This document shows, piece by piece, positions 44,427-55,397 of a stretch of DNA of 64,000 nt. Position 1 is the first letter of the stretch. Each line of letters opens with the position of its first letter. The position numbers were made by a program, and so were the translations under genes. Below the pieces are notes generated by a model. The model searched no databases, was not told the origin of the DNA, and saw nothing but the letters and a program-made list of their open reading frames with translations. Origin of the DNA: Pleomorphomonas sp. T1.2MG-36 (GTDB lineage Bacteria; Pseudomonadota; Alphaproteobacteria; Rhizobiales; Pleomorphomonadaceae); the NCBI RefSeq assembly GCF_950100655.1, contig NZ_CATNLY010000045.1:124001-188000 (forward strand). The letters run 5' to 3'.

Positions 44427-47400
44427 TTGCATATTCTGGCCGAACAGATTCGCTCGCTCGACGACAGCGTCGCGGCGGTCGATCTCGGCCAGTCGCCGGC
44501 CGAAGTCGTGGTGTTGTCCTTTTCGGACAGCGATCTCGGTCTCGTCGCCGCCGTGCATGGACGGCTCGGTCCAGATGCGCCGAGCCTCCGCCTCGCCTCG
44601 CTCGCCGCCTTGCGCCATCCCTATTCCGTCGATCTCTACCTTGAGAAGGTCGCCGCAAAGGCGCGCTTCGTGCTGGTGCGTCTTTTGGGTGGCGCCGACT
44701 ACTGGCGTTACGGCGTCGACGAGCTTTCCATGCTGGCGCGCTCCAAGGGCATCCATCTGGCGCTGATCCCAGGGGACGACAGGCCCGATCCGCGCCTTGC
44801 CATGGCGTCGACCCTGCCGCCGGACGATCTTGATCTTCTCGAGCGCTGGTTCGCCTTTGGCGGCCCCGACAACGTATCGGCAGCACTTGCCTTCATTGCC
44901 GCGCGTCTGGGACGCGATACCGCTTGGCGCCAGCCGGCGCCCCAGCCGGCCTTCGGGCATTTTCCAGGAGGCTGTGCCAGCGGCGACCGGCGCGTGCTGA
45001 TCGTCGGCTACCGGGCGCTGGTCAATGCCGGTGACGCCGCGCCGATCGAGGCGGTGGCCGAGGAACTGGCGACGGCCGGTTTCGCGGTGTTGCCGGTCTG
45101 GGTTACGTCGCTGAAAGATCCGGAGGTCGCGGGACCACTCGGCGAAGCGATGTCCGTCTTCAAGCCCGACATCATCATCAACTGCACGGCCTTCTCCGCC
45201 CGCCGCGACGACGGAACGACGCTTCTCGACGCTGCCGACGTGCCGGTGATCCAGGCGCCTCTTTCCACCCTGTCGCGAGAAGCCTGGACGTCGTCGTCGC
45301 GCGGCCTGTCGGCTACCGATCTTGCTATGAGCGTGGTCCTGCCGGAGGTGGACGGGCGCCTCGATGGTCCCGCCATCAGCTTCAAGGCGCCCACCGATCG
45401 CGCCGAAGCCCTGGAGTACACGCCGATCCGTCACAGGCCCGACGGGGACGGCATCGATCGCCTCGTGCGCCTCGCGGACGGCTGGACGCGATTGAAACGG
45501 ATGCCGCGCTCTGATCGGCGCATCGGTCTCGTGCTCTCCAACTATTCCGGCAAGGGTGGTCGTACGGCTTATGCCGTCGGTCTCGACGGACCGGCCTCGC
45601 TCGTCGCCATTGCCGAGGATCTCAATGCGGCGGGCTATGATGTTGGGCCGCTGCCCGACGAGAAAGCACTGATCGGTGCGCTGGAAAGCGGGAACGCCAC
45701 CGTCAGCATCCCGCTTGCGGACTATCAAATTTGGTTCTCCCGTCTGCCGCAGGCACTCCGTGCGTCGATGACCGGAGCTTGGGGCGTCCCGGACGCGGAC
45801 CCGTTGGTCGAGAACGGTGCCTTCCGTCTTGCCGCCATCGTCGCCGGCAATCTCGTCATCGCGGTGCAACCCGATCGTGGTCGGCGGGACAGCCGCGCTG
45901 CCGATCATCACGATCCCAATCTTCCGCCGCGCCATGCCTATGCCGCCTTCTATCTCTGGCTCAGGCACGGCTTCGACGCCCACGCCATGGTTCACCTCGG
46001 CACTCATGGCACGCTCGAATGGCTGCCCGGCAAGGCGGCTGGTCTTTCAGGCGAGTGCGCGCCCGCAGCTCTTACGGACGGGTTGCCCGTCGTCTATCCG
46101 TTCATCGTCAACAATCCCGGCGAGGCGGCCCAGGCCAAGCGCCGCATCGCGGCCGTCATCCTCGGACATCTGACCCCGCCGTTGACCCGTGCCGGTGTCC
46201 ATGGCGACATCGCCGACATCGAAATGCTGGTCGACGAGTTCGCCAACGCCCAGGCCTTGGATCCAAGGCGGGCTAAGCATCTTGCCGCCGTGCTGACCGA
46301 CAAGGCGGAGGCTGCGGGCATCGCTGAGGCGGCTGGCCTGTCCGCCGACCTCGATCCGGCCGACAAGCTGGCGCGGCTCGATGCCTGGATCTGCGACGTC
46401 AAGGACATGCGCATTGCCGACGGTCTGCACGTGTTCGGCCGGGCGCCCAGTGAGAGCCGCATCGCCGCTCACCTTGAGGCGCTCGGCGGCGATGTCTCGG
46501 CCGCCGGCGCTTTCCTTGCCTCGGCCCACGCCGAACGGGAGGGGCTCTTGGCCGCTCTCGACGGCCGGCGCGTGGCGCCGGGGCCGTCCGGGGCACCGGG
46601 TCCGAGGCGGCTCGATGTGCTGCCGACAGGGCGCAACCTCTATGCCATTGATCCGCGCGCCGTGCCGACCCGCACCGCCATGGAAATCGGCGCCCGCACG
46701 GCCGAGGAGGTCGTCGCGCGCTACGTCGAGGACCACGGCGACTGGCCGAAAGCCATCGTGCTCGACGTCTGGGCGTCGGCATCGATGCGCACCGGCGGCG
46801 ACGATATCGCGCAAGGTCTGGCCCTCCTCGGCGTCAGGCCGACCTGGGATGCCGCCTCCGGCCGGGTGTCCGGCTTCACGGTTCTGAGCCCTGCCCGCCT
46901 CGGACGGCCGCGTGTCGATGTGACGTTGCGCGTTTCCGGCCTGTTCCGCGACGTCTTTCCCGGACAGATCGCCTTGTTCGATCAGGCGGTGAAGGCGGTG
47001 GCCTCGCTCGACGAGGACGCGGAGACCAACCCGCTTGCCGCTTGCTGCGATTCGTCGCCGTCCCGCATCTATGGTGCCGCGCCTGGAGCCTTCGGCAGCG
47101 GTCTCGGCGAGATGAGGCCGGAGGATCTGGCCGCCGACAGAACCACGTTGGCCGGCGCCTATCTCGCCGCCTCCGGCTATGCCTATGCAGTCGACGGGGA
47201 AGCCGCAGACGCCGAGGGCTTTGCCGCCCGCGTCGCCTCCGCCGATGCCTTCGTCCACGTGCAGGACCTCGACGGCCAGGACCTTCTCTCCAACGACGCC
47301 TTCGCCTCCCACGAAGGCGGCTTTGCGGCGGCCTCGGAAACGCTCGGCGGGCAGGCGGCGCTCTACCACGTCGATACCACCGGCGATGCGCCGAAGGCGC

Positions 47401-47753
47401 GCGCGCTCGGTGAGGAAATCGCCCGCGTCATCCACGGCCGCGCCGCCAATCCGCGCTGGATCGCCGGACAGATGCGCCACGGCCATCGTGGCGCGGCGGA
47501 AATCTGCGAGGCGGTCGCCAATCTCTGCGCCTTCGCGGCCCTGTCGGATGCCGTCGACCCCCGATACTTCGACCGGTTGTTCGACGCTACCTTCGGCGAC
47601 GATCGAGTGCGCGACTTCCTCGTCGAAGCCAACCCCGCAGCGGCACGCGATGCGCTTCTGCGGCTGCGGGTGGTGATCGATCGGGGCGCCTGGTCGCTTC
47701 GCCGCAATTCGGTGGCGGCTCGCTTCGCCGAGACGGAGGCGCGCCTTCGATGA
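44427..47753 (+). CDS. cobN: CobN, large subunit of aerobic cobaltochelatase
   Basis: An 1108-residue CobN, which inserts Co(II) into hydrogenobyrinate a,c-diamide together with CobS and CobT. The family blocks are visible: HLGTHGTLEWLPGKAAGLS, LPVVYPFIVNNPGEAAQAKRR, and the C-terminal FPGQIALFDQAVKAV and RPEDLAADRTTLAGAYLAA. Length is slightly below the usual ~1200. Translation starts at TTG 44427 with an AAGGAGG ribosome-binding site 8 bp upstream. The 3' end overlaps cobG by 4 bp. CobS and CobT are not in the window. Confidence 0.95.
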   Translation: MHILAEQIRSLDDSVAAVDLGQSPAEVVVLSFSDSDLGLVAAVHGRLGPDAPSLRLASLAALRHPYSVDLYLEKVAAKARFVLVRLLGGADYWRYGVDELSMLARSKGIHLALIPGDDRPDPRLAMASTLPPDDLDLLERWFAFGGPDNVSAALAFIAARLGRDTAWRQPAPQPAFGHFPGGCASGDRRVLIVGYRALVNAGDAAPIEAVAEELATAGFAVLPVWVTSLKDPEVAGPLGEAMSVFKPDIIINCTAFSARRDDGTTLLDAADVPVIQAPLSTLSREAWTSSSRGLSATDLAMSVVLPEVDGRLDGPAISFKAPTDRAEALEYTPIRHRPDGDGIDRLVRLADGWTRLKRMPRSDRRIGLVLSNYSGKGGRTAYAVGLDGPASLVAIAEDLNAAGYDVGPLPDEKALIGALESGNATVSIPLADYQIWFSRLPQALRASMTGAWGVPDADPLVENGAFRLAAIVAGNLVIAVQPDRGRRDSRAADHHDPNLPPRHAYAAFYLWLRHGFDAHAMVHLGTHGTLEWLPGKAAGLSGECAPAALTDGLPVVYPFIVNNPGEAAQAKRRIAAVILGHLTPPLTRAGVHGDIADIEMLVDEFANAQALDPRRAKHLAAVLTDKAEAAGIAEAAGLSADLDPADKLARLDAWICDVKDMRIADGLHVFGRAPSESRIAAHLEALGGDVSAAGAFLASAHAEREGLLAALDGRRVAPGPSGAPGPRRLDVLPTGRNLYAIDPRAVPTRTAMEIGARTAEEVVARYVEDHGDWPKAIVLDVWASASMRTGGDDIAQGLALLGVRPTWDAASGRVSGFTVLSPARLGRPRVDVTLRVSGLFRDVFPGQIALFDQAVKAVASLDEDAETNPLAACCDSSPSRIYGAAPGAFGSGLGEMRPEDLAADRTTLAGAYLAASGYAYAVDGEAADAEGFAARVASADAFVHVQDLDGQDLLSNDAFASHEGGFAAASETLGGQAALYHVDTTGDAPKARALGEEIARVIHGRAANPRWIAGQMRHGHRGAAEICEAVANLCAFAALSDAVDPRYFDRLFDATFGDDRVRDFLVEANPAAARDALLRLRVVIDRGAWSLRRNSVAARFAETEARLR

Positions 47754-48961
47754 ACCAGCCCCTCATTCGCGGTTGGTGTCCTGGCGTGCGCCGCCCCATG
47801 CGGAGCGGCGACGGTCTGATCCTGCGTCTGCGGATAACCGGGGGGCGTCTTGTCCCGGAGACGGCGCGGGCCATTGCCGACATCGCGCTTCGCCATGGCA
47901 ACGGCGAGCTGGACCTCGGCCGGCGCGGCGGGTTGCAGCTTCGGGGAGTCCGGGAAGACGGCTTCGCCGCCCTTCTCGCCGAAGTCGCCACCCTCGGGCT
48001 GCTCGACGCGGATGCCGGCGCCGAGGCAATCCGCAATGTCGTTGCCTCGCCTCTCTCCGATCTCGACGAGGCGGCCGAGGGCGATGCCTTCGGCCTCGCA
48101 GGGCAGCTGGAGGCAGCGCTCGTCGCGGAGGGCTCTCTCCGGGATCTACCGGCCAAGTTCGGCTTTTCGGTCGACGATAGTGGTCGCATCGGCCTCGGCG
48201 CCGTGCCGGCCGACGTCCGCCTGAAGTTCGTGCGCGGCGGTGTAGCGATCTCGCTCGATGGCGGTGCGCCAACGACGAGGATCCAGCCTGGGGAGGCGGT
48301 CGGTGCCGTCCTTCGCCTTGCGCGCGCCTTTCTCGATCTTGCGCCGACCGTCGATCCGCAGCCGCGTCGCATGGCGGCATTGGTCGGCCACATCGGCGTC
48401 GAGGCCGTGTTTGCCGCCGCCGGGCTTGAACCGACCGACGGCGCGTCGCCCGATCGGTCCGAACCTCCTCCGCTGGTTGGCGCCTTCCCCGCTCATGTCG
48501 GCGTTGCTTTACCATTTGGCCGGCTCTCTGCCGGCCAGCTTCGCACCCTAGCCGACCTCGCGGCGTCCGACATTCGGCTGACACCCTTTCGCGCCGTCCT
48601 GTTGCCCGGCGTTTCCGCCGATGCCCTGCCACGTCTCTCCGAAGCCGGCTTCATTACCAGATTCGACGATCCGCTCCTCGCGGTCGCCGCCTGCCCGGGC
48701 GCGCCTGCTTGCGGCTCGGCCGAAATCGAGACGCGCAGCCTGGCCCGTCGTCTCGCGGCACTGAAGGCTGCTCGCGGCGTCTGGCTGCACATCTCGGGCT
48801 GCGAAAAGAGCTGTGCCAGTTCCGTCGCCCATGCCGTCACCTTGGTCGGCCGTGACGGGGGCGTCGACGTCGTGCTAGACGGCGGGCCAACCGATCCACC
48901 GCGCCACACGGGCCTTTCGCCCGAGGCGATCGAGTCGCTTTTCCGTTCCGGGACATTTTGA
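47750..48961 (+). CDS. cobG: CobG, precorrin-3B synthase
   Basis: A 403-residue siroheme/sulfite reductase-like mono-oxygenase that makes precorrin-3B, a marker of the aerobic (oxygen-requiring) route. Two ferredoxin-like repeats are evident; the cluster ligands are [13 protein letters not shown] and SGCEKSCAS. The start ATG 47750 overlaps the cobN stop. Presence of cobG with cobN indicates the late-cobalt-insertion pathway. Confidence 0.93.
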   Translation: MNQPLIRGWCPGVRRPMRSGDGLILRLRITGGRLVPETARAIADIALRHGNGELDLGRRGGLQLRGVREDGFAALLAEVATLGLLDADAGAEAIRNVVASPLSDLDEAAEGDAFGLAGQLEAALVAEGSLRDLPAKFGFSVDDSGRIGLGAVPADVRLKFVRGGVAISLDGGAPTTRIQPGEAVGAVLRLARAFLDLAPTVDPQPRRMAALVGHIGVEAVFAAAGLEPTDGASPDRSEPPPLVGAFPAHVGVALPFGRLSAGQLRTLADLAASDIRLTPFRAVLLPGVSADALPRLSEAGFITRFDDPLLAVAACPGAPACGSAEIETRSLARRLAALKAARGVWLHISGCEKSCASSVAHAVTLVGRDGGVDVVLDGGPTDPPRHTGLSPEAIESLFRSGTF

Positions 48962-48963
48962 AG

Positions 48964-49590
48964 ATGAGCCACGACTACATCCGCGACGGCGCGGAAATCT
49001 ACCGCCGCTCCTTTGCCATCATCCGCGCCGAAGCCGATCTTGCCCGCTTCCCGCCCGAGGAGGAAAAGGTCGCCGTGCGCGTCATCCATGCCGCCGGCAT
49101 GGTGGAGGTGGCCGCCGATCTCGCCTTCGCTCCTGGCGCCGTCGCCGCTGCCAAGGCCGCGCTCGAAGCCGGCGCTCCGGTGATCTGCGATTCCCGCATG
49201 GTGGCCAACGGCATCACGCGCGCCCGTCTGCCGGCCAGCAACGAGATTGTCTGTACGCTCGACGATCCCTCGGTCCCGACGCTGGCGCTCACCATCGGCA
49301 ACACCCGCACGGCCGCCGCCATGATGCTGTGGGGCGAGCGTCTCAAGGGCGCGGTCGTCGCCATCGGCAACGCGCCCACCGCTCTTTTCCACCTGTTCGA
49401 GATGCTGGATGCCGGCGCGCCCCGACCGGCGGCGGTGATCGGCATGCCGGTCGGCTTCGTCGGCGCCGCCGAATCCAAGGAGGCGCTGATCGCCGACGGC
49501 CGCGTGCCCTACATCGTGGTGCGTGGGCGGAAGGGGGGCTCGGCCATGGCCGCCGCCACCGTCAACGCGTTGGCGAGCGATCGCGAATGA
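48964..49590 (+). CDS. cobH: CobH, precorrin-8X methylmutase
   Basis: A 208-residue methylmutase that moves the C-11 methyl group to C-12 to form hydrogenobyrinate. Landmarks are [49 protein letters not shown] and [19 protein letters not shown] 48964 lies 2 bp after the cobG stop; a TTG at 48958 overlapping that stop is an alternative start. Confidence 0.95.
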   Translation: MSHDYIRDGAEIYRRSFAIIRAEADLARFPPEEEKVAVRVIHAAGMVEVAADLAFAPGAVAAAKAALEAGAPVICDSRMVANGITRARLPASNEIVCTLDDPSVPTLALTIGNTRTAAAMMLWGERLKGAVVAIGNAPTALFHLFEMLDAGAPRPAAVIGMPVGFVGAAESKEALIADGRVPYIVVRGRKGGSAMAAATVNALASDRE

Positions 49591-50318
49591 TCGGTCCGGG
49601 AACGCTTCACGGTGTCGGCGTCGGCCCGGGCGACCCAGAACTCGTCACCGTCAGGGCGGCGAGGCTGATCGGGTCGGCGCCCGTCCTCGCCTATTTCGCC
49701 AAGAAGGGCCGGCGCGGTCATGCTCGCACCATCGTCGAGCCCTATGTCCGCCCTTATACCGAGGAGCTGCCGCTTCATTATCCGCTTACCACCGAGATGA
49801 GCTTTGCCGATCCGCTCTATGTCCGTGAGGTCGGCGGCTTCTATGCCGAGGCGGCCGAGACGCTGGCGACCCATCTCGCGGCTGGCCGCGATGTCGTGTT
49901 GATCGCCGAGGGCGACCCCCTCTTCTACGGCTCGTTCATGCACCTCTACGTGCGCCTCAGGGATCGCTTCCCGGTCAGGATCACGCCCGGCGTCACCGGC
50001 TTCTCCGGCTGCGCTTCGGCCGCCGGCTTGCCGATGACTTGGGGCGACGATGTCCTCGCCGTGCTGCCTGGCACCCTCGCCGAGGAGGACCTTGCCGCCC
50101 GCCTCGGAGGCGCGGATGCCGCGGTGATCATGAAGCTCGGCTCCAACTTCCCCAAGGTCCGGCGGGCGATTGTCAGCGCCGGTCTTGCCCATCGCGCCAT
50201 CTACATCGAGCGCGGCTCCATGGACGGCGAGGTCGTGCTGCCCCTGTCGGACAAGACCGACGATACCTCCCCCTATTTCTCCCTGATCCTGATCGGTGGC
50301 GAAGGGCGGCGGCCATGA
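49587..50318 (+). CDS. cobI: CobI, precorrin-2 C20-methyltransferase
   Basis: A 243-residue SAM-dependent methyltransferase of the tetrapyrrole methylase family. [20 protein letters not shown] opens the domain, with [18 protein letters not shown] and [15 protein letters not shown] following. This combination identifies CobI/CbiL. The start overlaps the cobH stop (ATGA). Confidence 0.94.
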   Translation: MIGPGTLHGVGVGPGDPELVTVRAARLIGSAPVLAYFAKKGRRGHARTIVEPYVRPYTEELPLHYPLTTEMSFADPLYVREVGGFYAEAAETLATHLAAGRDVVLIAEGDPLFYGSFMHLYVRLRDRFPVRITPGVTGFSGCASAAGLPMTWGDDVLAVLPGTLAEEDLAARLGGADAAVIMKLGSNFPKVRRAIVSAGLAHRAIYIERGSMDGEVVLPLSDKTDDTSPYFSLILIGGEGRRP

Positions 50319-51082
50319 GCGACGCGGGCGAGATCCTGGTGGTCGGTCTCGGGCCCGGTCCCGAACACTGGCGGACGCCGGAGGCGAGCGCCGCCCTCGA
50401 ACGGGCGACCGACCTCGTCGGCTATGAGCCCTATCTCGCCCGCTGTCCGCAGCGGCCCGGCCAGACGCGTCACGGCAGCGACAATCGGGTCGAACTCGAA
50501 CGGGCGCGCCTCGCCATCGATCTTGCCCGCGCCGGCCGCATCGTCGCGGTCGTCTCGGGCGGCGATCCCGGCGTCTTTGCCATGGCGGCGGCCGTTGTCG
50601 AGGCGGTGGAGGCCGATGACGCGGCCCGCCATCTGCCCGTGACGGTGATGCCCGGCGTCTCCGCCATGCAGGCTGCCGCCGCCCGGCTCGGTGCGCCGCT
50701 CGGTCACGATTTCTGCGCCATCTCGCTGTCCGACAACCTCAAGCCCTGGGATCTTGTTGAGAGACGGTTGCGGGCCGCCGCCGAGGGCGATTTCGTCATC
50801 GCTCTCTATAATCCCGCTTCGAAAGCCAGGCCGAACCGTATCTTCGAAGCGTTCGATCTCCTGCGGAGCCTGAAGGCCGGCCCGACGCCGGTTGCCTTCG
50901 CCCGCGCCGTCGGTCGTCCGGACGAGCGGCTCGTCGTGACAACGCTCGCCGCCGCTGATCCCTCGATCGTCGACATGGCGACGATGGTGATCATCGGCTC
51001 ATCAGAAAGCCGGCTGATCGACCGTCCCGGCGGAACGCCGTGGATTCTCAGCCCGCGTCAGGCGAGGGGAGGGGCGACATGA
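50315..51082 (+). CDS. cobJ: CobJ, precorrin-3B C17-methyltransferase
   Basis: A 255-residue tetrapyrrole methylase that contracts the ring while methylating C-17. Motifs include LVVGLGPGPEHWRTPEA, VAVVSGGDPGVFAMAAAV, VMPGVSAMQAAAARLGAPLG and ALYNPASKARPN. It overlaps the cobI stop by 4 bp, and its 3' end overlaps the oppositely oriented cobK by 25 bp. Confidence 0.94.
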   Translation: MSDAGEILVVGLGPGPEHWRTPEASAALERATDLVGYEPYLARCPQRPGQTRHGSDNRVELERARLAIDLARAGRIVAVVSGGDPGVFAMAAAVVEAVEADDAARHLPVTVMPGVSAMQAAAARLGAPLGHDFCAISLSDNLKPWDLVERRLRAAAEGDFVIALYNPASKARPNRIFEAFDLLRSLKAGPTPVAFARAVGRPDERLVVTTLAAADPSIVDMATMVIIGSSESRLIDRPGGTPWILSPRQARGGAT

Positions 51083-51816
51083 ACGCGCCGCGTCTCGATG
51101 TCGGCCATCACGTCGTCGAGTTCGTGATAGGTGGTGACGGTGACCGGCTCCGGCGGCGCCACCATGATCACCGGCAGGCCAAGGCGGCGCGCGGCGGCCA
51201 CCTTGCCATAGGTCGCGTCGCCACCGGCGTTCTTGGTGACCATGATCTCCACCCGTTCGGCCTGCATCAGCCGGGCCTGCGATTCCTCGTCGAACGGTCC
51301 GCGCTCCAGCAGCAGCCGGTAGTCCGGAAGGTTCAGCTCATGCGGTGGGTCGATGGAGCGGACGACATAGTGATGCTGCGGCGCCGCCTCGAAGGCGGAC
51401 AGGCCAAGCCGGCCGACGGTCAGGAACACGCACTTCGGTTCGGGGCCGAGCGCGGCGCAAGCGGCGTCGAGGTCGGGCACCTCGAGCCAATTGTCGCCCG
51501 GCATCGGCTTCCAAGGCTCGCGCGTGTAGCGGACCAGCGGCACGCCGGTCATCTCGCTGGCCGCCACGGCATTGGCGGAGATGCGGGCGGCGAAGGGGTG
51601 GGTGGCGTCGATCAAGAGGTCGATCTGCTGGTCGCGCAGGAAGGCGGCAAGGCCCTCGATGCCGCCGAAGCCGCCGACGCGGGTATTGAGGGCCTGCGCC
51701 GCCGGTTCGTGGGTGCGGCCGGCCAACGACAGCAGTGCCCAGATATCCTGGCGTTTCTGCAGCCGCTCGGAGAGGCGCGAAGCCTCGGTGGTCCCGCCCA
51801 GGACGAGAATGCGCAT
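51058..51816 (-). CDS. cobK: CobK, precorrin-6A reductase
   Basis: A 252-residue NADPH-dependent reductase (CobK/CbiJ family). It opens MRILVLGGTTEASRLSERL, then IDLLIDATHPFAARISANA, PLVRYTREPWKPM, VFLTVGRLGLSAF and VTKNAGGDATYGKVAAA, all characteristic. It is on the strand opposite to its operon neighbours: its 3' end overlaps cobJ, and its start region abuts the divergent cobL start. ATG 51816 is preferred over 51837, which would overlap the cobL start codon. Confidence 0.94.
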   Translation of the reverse strand: MRILVLGGTTEASRLSERLQKRQDIWALLSLAGRTHEPAAQALNTRVGGFGGIEGLAAFLRDQQIDLLIDATHPFAARISANAVAASEMTGVPLVRYTREPWKPMPGDNWLEVPDLDAACAALGPEPKCVFLTVGRLGLSAFEAAPQHHYVVRSIDPPHELNLPDYRLLLERGPFDEESQARLMQAERVEIMVTKNAGGDATYGKVAAARRLGLPVIMVAPPEPVTVTTYHELDDVMADIETRRVHVAPPLA

Positions 51817-51835
51817 CGGTCTTGCGGAGTCCCCC

Positions 51836-53056
51836 ATGGCTGAAACCTCCCTTTCACCCTGGCTGACGATCGTCGGCCTCGGAGAGGACGGTCTCGACGG
51901 TCTCTCTCCTGCGGCAGTTTCGGCAATCGCACAAGCGGGTTTCATCGTAGGTGGCCGTCGCCATCTTGATCTCATCAAGGCGGATCCGGCGATCGCCCTG
52001 GCTTGGCCCTCGCCCCTTGGGGACGCCTTTCCGGCCATTCTTGCCCGGCGCGGTAGTCCGGTGGCGGTGCTCGCCTCCGGCGATCCCTTCTTCTATGGCG
52101 TCGGTTCGCTTCTGGCCGAAATCGTCGATCCCCGCGAAATGACGGTGCTGCCGGCGCCGTCCGCCTTTGCGCTGGCCGCTGCCCGGCTTGGTTGGCCGGG
52201 GCAGGATGTCGTTCGCGTCAGCCTGCACGGCAGGGCGCTGGAACGCGTGCTGCCGCATGTCCAGCCGGGCGCGCGCCTGCTGGCACTGTCCTGGGACGGC
52301 ACGACCCCGGCAAAGCTCGCCGCGCTGCTGACGGAGCGCGGTCTCGGCAACAGCCGCCTCACCGTGCTGGAGGCGATGGGCGGCCTCAGGGAGCGTCGCC
52401 GATCCGCCGTTGCCGGGGCCTTCGACATCGACAATATCGATCCTCTCAATCTGGTGGCCCTTGAGGTCGAGGGTGGACGGGACGCTCGCGTCATTCCGTT
52501 TACGCCCGGTCTGCCGGACGATTGGTTCGAGCATGATGGGCAGATCTCCAAGCGCGAGGTCAGGGCGCTCACCGTCGCCGCGTTGAGGCCGACGCGCGGC
52601 GAGACGCTGTGGGACGTCGGCGCCGGTTCTGGCTCGGTCGCCATCGAGTGGATGCTGTGCGACCCCTCGCTGCGTGCCTGCGCCATCGAAGAAAATGCGA
52701 CGCGCGCCGCCCGCGTCACTCGCAATGCCCTGGCCTTCGGTGTTCCCGATCTCCGCGTGGTCGAAGCCAAGGCGCCCGCCGGCTTCGAGGCGCTTCCTGA
52801 TCCCGACGCGATCTTCATTGGTGGAGGCTCGGGCGATCCGGGCGTTGTCGACGCCTGCGTCGATCGGCTGACAGCGGGCGGTCGGCTGGTGATCAACGCG
52901 GTCACCGTGGAAACGACAGCCGAGGTTTTTGCCTTGCAAGCCCGGCTGGGTGGCGATCTGACGCAAATCGCCGTCTCCCGGCTCGACCGCATCGGCGGGT
53001 TCCATGCGCTGCGGCCGGCGCTGCCGGTGGTCCAGTGGATCTGGGTGAAGCCGTGA
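51836..53056 (+). CDS. cobL: CobL, precorrin-6Y C5,15-methyltransferase (decarboxylating)
   Basis: A 406-residue two-domain enzyme. The N-terminal tetrapyrrole methylase (CbiE part) has LTIVGLGEDGLDGLSPA and VAVLASGDPFFYGVG. The C-terminal Rossmann methyltransferase (CbiT part) has SKREVRALTVAALRP, ETLWDVGAGSGSVAIEWM and AIFIGGGSGDPG. It therefore performs two methylations and a decarboxylation. The start ATG 51836 is back to back with cobK, and the stop overlaps the cobE start. Confidence 0.95.
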   Translation: MAETSLSPWLTIVGLGEDGLDGLSPAAVSAIAQAGFIVGGRRHLDLIKADPAIALAWPSPLGDAFPAILARRGSPVAVLASGDPFFYGVGSLLAEIVDPREMTVLPAPSAFALAAARLGWPGQDVVRVSLHGRALERVLPHVQPGARLLALSWDGTTPAKLAALLTERGLGNSRLTVLEAMGGLRERRRSAVAGAFDIDNIDPLNLVALEVEGGRDARVIPFTPGLPDDWFEHDGQISKREVRALTVAALRPTRGETLWDVGAGSGSVAIEWMLCDPSLRACAIEENATRAARVTRNALAFGVPDLRVVEAKAPAGFEALPDPDAIFIGGGSGDPGVVDACVDRLTAGGRLVINAVTVETTAEVFALQARLGGDLTQIAVSRLDRIGGFHALRPALPVVQWIWVKP

Positions 53057-53433
53057 GCGGCCGGCTGGCCATCGGCGTTGGCTGTCGCCAGGGCGCTTCG
53101 GCTGTGACGATCACTCGGTTGGTCGGTGAGGCGACGGCAAGGCTCGCGCCGGCCATTGGCCTTTTCACCATCGAGGACAAGCGCGGCGAAGCCGGACTGA
53201 GCGAGGCAGCCGAGCGTCTTGCACTGCCGCTCGTCTTTCTGCCTCGCGACGTCCTCTCGGCGATGGCCGACCGCGTCGCGACGCCGTCACCGGCCGCGCT
53301 CGCCCGCTTCGGCGTCCCATCGGTGGCGGAAGCCGCCGCGCTCGCCGCTTTTGGCGGCCGGGCGCGCCTTGTCGTTCCGCGCCGTGCCGAAGAGGGCGTC
53401 ACCATCGCCGTGGCCGAGGAGATTTTGAAGTGA
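53053..53433 (+). CDS. cobE: CobE/CbiG C-terminal-like protein
   Basis: A 126-residue protein matching the small CobE family, related to the C-terminal domain of CbiG. It has [19 protein letters not shown] and LGVGC-type glycine-rich start, then [29 protein letters not shown] and [16 protein letters not shown]. It starts at GTG 53053 overlapping the cobL stop, and its stop overlaps the cobM start. Exact function in the aerobic route is not settled. Confidence 0.88.
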   Translation: MSGRLAIGVGCRQGASAVTITRLVGEATARLAPAIGLFTIEDKRGEAGLSEAAERLALPLVFLPRDVLSAMADRVATPSPAALARFGVPSVAEAAALAAFGGRARLVVPRRAEEGVTIAVAEEILK

Positions 53434-54212
53434 CCGTGCATTTCATCGGCGCCGGCCCCGGCGCGCCCGATCTTCTGACGCTGCGTGGCCGCGACCTGAT
53501 CGCCGCCTGTCCCGTCTGCCTTTACGCCGGCTCGTTGATTCCGCCGGCCATTCTCGCCCATTGCCCCGAAGGCGCCCGCATCGTCGATACGGCGCCGCTG
53601 TCGCTCGAAGAGATCGAGGCGGAGTATCTCCGAGCCTATCGGAATGGCGAGGACGTGGCACGACTGCACTCCGGCGACCTTTCTGTGTGGAGCGCCCTCG
53701 GCGAGCAGATTCGGCTTCTGGAAAGGCACGCCATTCCCTACACGGTGACGCCCGGCGTTCCGGCCTTTGCGGCGGCCGCAGCGGCGCTCGGCCGCGAGCT
53801 GACGCTGCCGGAGGTCGGCCAATCCCTGGTGCTGACGCGCACCTCCGGCCGCGCGTCCGCAATGCCGGAAAAGGAGAAGCTCTCGGCCTTCGCCGCAACC
53901 GGCGCGACCCTCGCTCTCCATCTCTCCATTCACGTCGTCGATCGCATCGTCGAGGAACTCATTCCTCATTATGGTGCCGACTGCCCGGTCGCCGTCATCT
54001 ACCGTGCGAGTTGGCCGGACGAGCGGATCGTCAGGGGAACGCTGGCGACCATTCTCGGCGAACTCCAGAATGCGCCGATGGAGCGAACGGCGCTCATCCT
54101 GGTCGGCCGGGTGCTCGGTGCCGAGGACTTCCGGGCGAGCGCGCTTTACTCGGCCGACTATCAGCGCCGTTTCCGGGGACGTGACTCGCGGGCAGGTGAG
54201 GGCGAAGACTAG
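53430..54212 (+). CDS. cobM: CobM, precorrin-4 C11-methyltransferase
   Basis: A 260-residue tetrapyrrole methylase. [53 protein letters not shown] and [22 protein letters not shown] are diagnostic for CobM/CbiF. It starts at GTG 53430 overlapping the cobE stop. Its 3' end overlaps that of the convergent cbiD gene by 4 bp. Confidence 0.95.
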   Translation: MTVHFIGAGPGAPDLLTLRGRDLIAACPVCLYAGSLIPPAILAHCPEGARIVDTAPLSLEEIEAEYLRAYRNGEDVARLHSGDLSVWSALGEQIRLLERHAIPYTVTPGVPAFAAAAAALGRELTLPEVGQSLVLTRTSGRASAMPEKEKLSAFAATGATLALHLSIHVVDRIVEELIPHYGADCPVAVIYRASWPDERIVRGTLATILGELQNAPMERTALILVGRVLGAEDFRASALYSADYQRRFRGRDSRAGEGED

Positions 54213-55324
54213 ACCTGTCGGAAGCCCGTGCTCGCCAGCAGGCCACCGTTTCGGTCGAACAGCGCCACTTCCAGCATCATGCCGCAGCTGCCGATCAGCG
54301 CGGCGGCGGTCGAAAACCCGCGTTCGGCCACCGCGTCGGCAATGGGAATGCCGGCGGCGCGGCAATGCGTCAGCGCTTCAAGGGCCGTGTTGGCGTCAAC
54401 CACGGCCCGAATGAGCTCGTCGCTGCCGCCGAGGTCGGCGACGATCGAAGACAGCGCCGCGAGATCGACCGACCCGCGCTTGGAATGAAGATCGAGAAGC
54501 CCTTGGCCGAGCTTCACGCCCTTGGCGAAGCCGAGCGCCAGCGTCACGCGGGCAACAGGCGCTTTTCGCAGGTACTTCAACGTCCCGCCGACGAAGTCAC
54601 CCATATCGATCAGTTGGACGTCGTCCAGATCATGAAGTTTTTTGACGGCCTGTTCGGAGGTGTTGCCGGTCGAGGCGGCGACATGGGCGAAGCCCGAGGC
54701 GCGTGCCACGTCGATGCCGCGCTGGATCGAGGCGATCCAGGCGGCGCAGGAGAAGGGCACCACGATGCCGGTGGTGCCGAGGATGGACAGGCCGCCCATG
54801 ATGCCGAGCCGACCGTTAAGCGTCCGCTCGGCCAGTTTCTCGCCATTCTCGACCGAGATCTCCACCTCGACATCCTCGGGGCCGCCGACGATGGCGCGCG
54901 CCTCGTCGAGCGTGCGGGCGATCATGGCGCGCGGCACCGGATTGATCGCCGGCTCGCCCACGGCAAGCGGCAGGCCGGGGCGCGTCACGGTGCCGACACC
55001 CGGTCCGGCGCGGAAGACGAGGCCCGCGCCCGGTGTCGCCGGCCGAACGGTCGCGAGAATGAGGGCGCCATGGGTCACATCCGGATCGTCTCCGGCATCC
55101 TTGACCACGCCGGCTCGCGCCCAACCGTCGCCGGCCGCCGTGACGGCCAATGCAAAGGAAGGCGTCTGGCCGCCCGGCAGCGTCACCGCGACGGGATCGG
55201 GAAAGTCGCCGCTGACGAGGCGCTCGAAGGCGGCGCGGGTTGCGGCGGTGGCGCAGCTGCCGGTGGTCCAGCCACGCCTCAGATGCGGCGTTCCGCCATC
55301 CGCTTCCTTGTCACTGTCCGCCAT
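54209..55324 (-). CDS. cbiD: CbiD-type precorrin-5B C1-methyltransferase
   Basis: A 371-residue CbiD family enzyme. [61 protein letters not shown] and [14 protein letters not shown] are hallmark stretches. CbiD belongs to the classical anaerobic route, where it does the step done by CobF in the model aerobic organism. No cobF is seen here, so CbiD probably replaces it. It is on the minus strand, tail to tail with cobM and divergent from cobB. ATG 55324 is preferred over 55351. Confidence 0.93.
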   Translation of the reverse strand: MADSDKEADGGTPHLRRGWTTGSCATAATRAAFERLVSGDFPDPVAVTLPGGQTPSFALAVTAAGDGWARAGVVKDAGDDPDVTHGALILATVRPATPGAGLVFRAGPGVGTVTRPGLPLAVGEPAINPVPRAMIARTLDEARAIVGGPEDVEVEISVENGEKLAERTLNGRLGIMGGLSILGTTGIVVPFSCAAWIASIQRGIDVARASGFAHVAASTGNTSEQAVKKLHDLDDVQLIDMGDFVGGTLKYLRKAPVARVTLALGFAKGVKLGQGLLDLHSKRGSVDLAALSSIVADLGGSDELIRAVVDANTALEALTHCRAAGIPIADAVAERGFSTAAALIGSCGMMLEVALFDRNGGLLASTGFRQV

Positions 55325-55397
55325 CGATCCGCCGATCCTTTCGGGCGACAAGGTCGACGCTGTCTGCTATCGGGTCAAGGGGAAAGGTGAGGCGGCG

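Noticed and set aside
44082..47486. Two long minus-strand frames opposite cobW/cobN
   Set aside because: Composition is Arg/Gly-rich antisense translation; cobN family blocks fix the plus strand.
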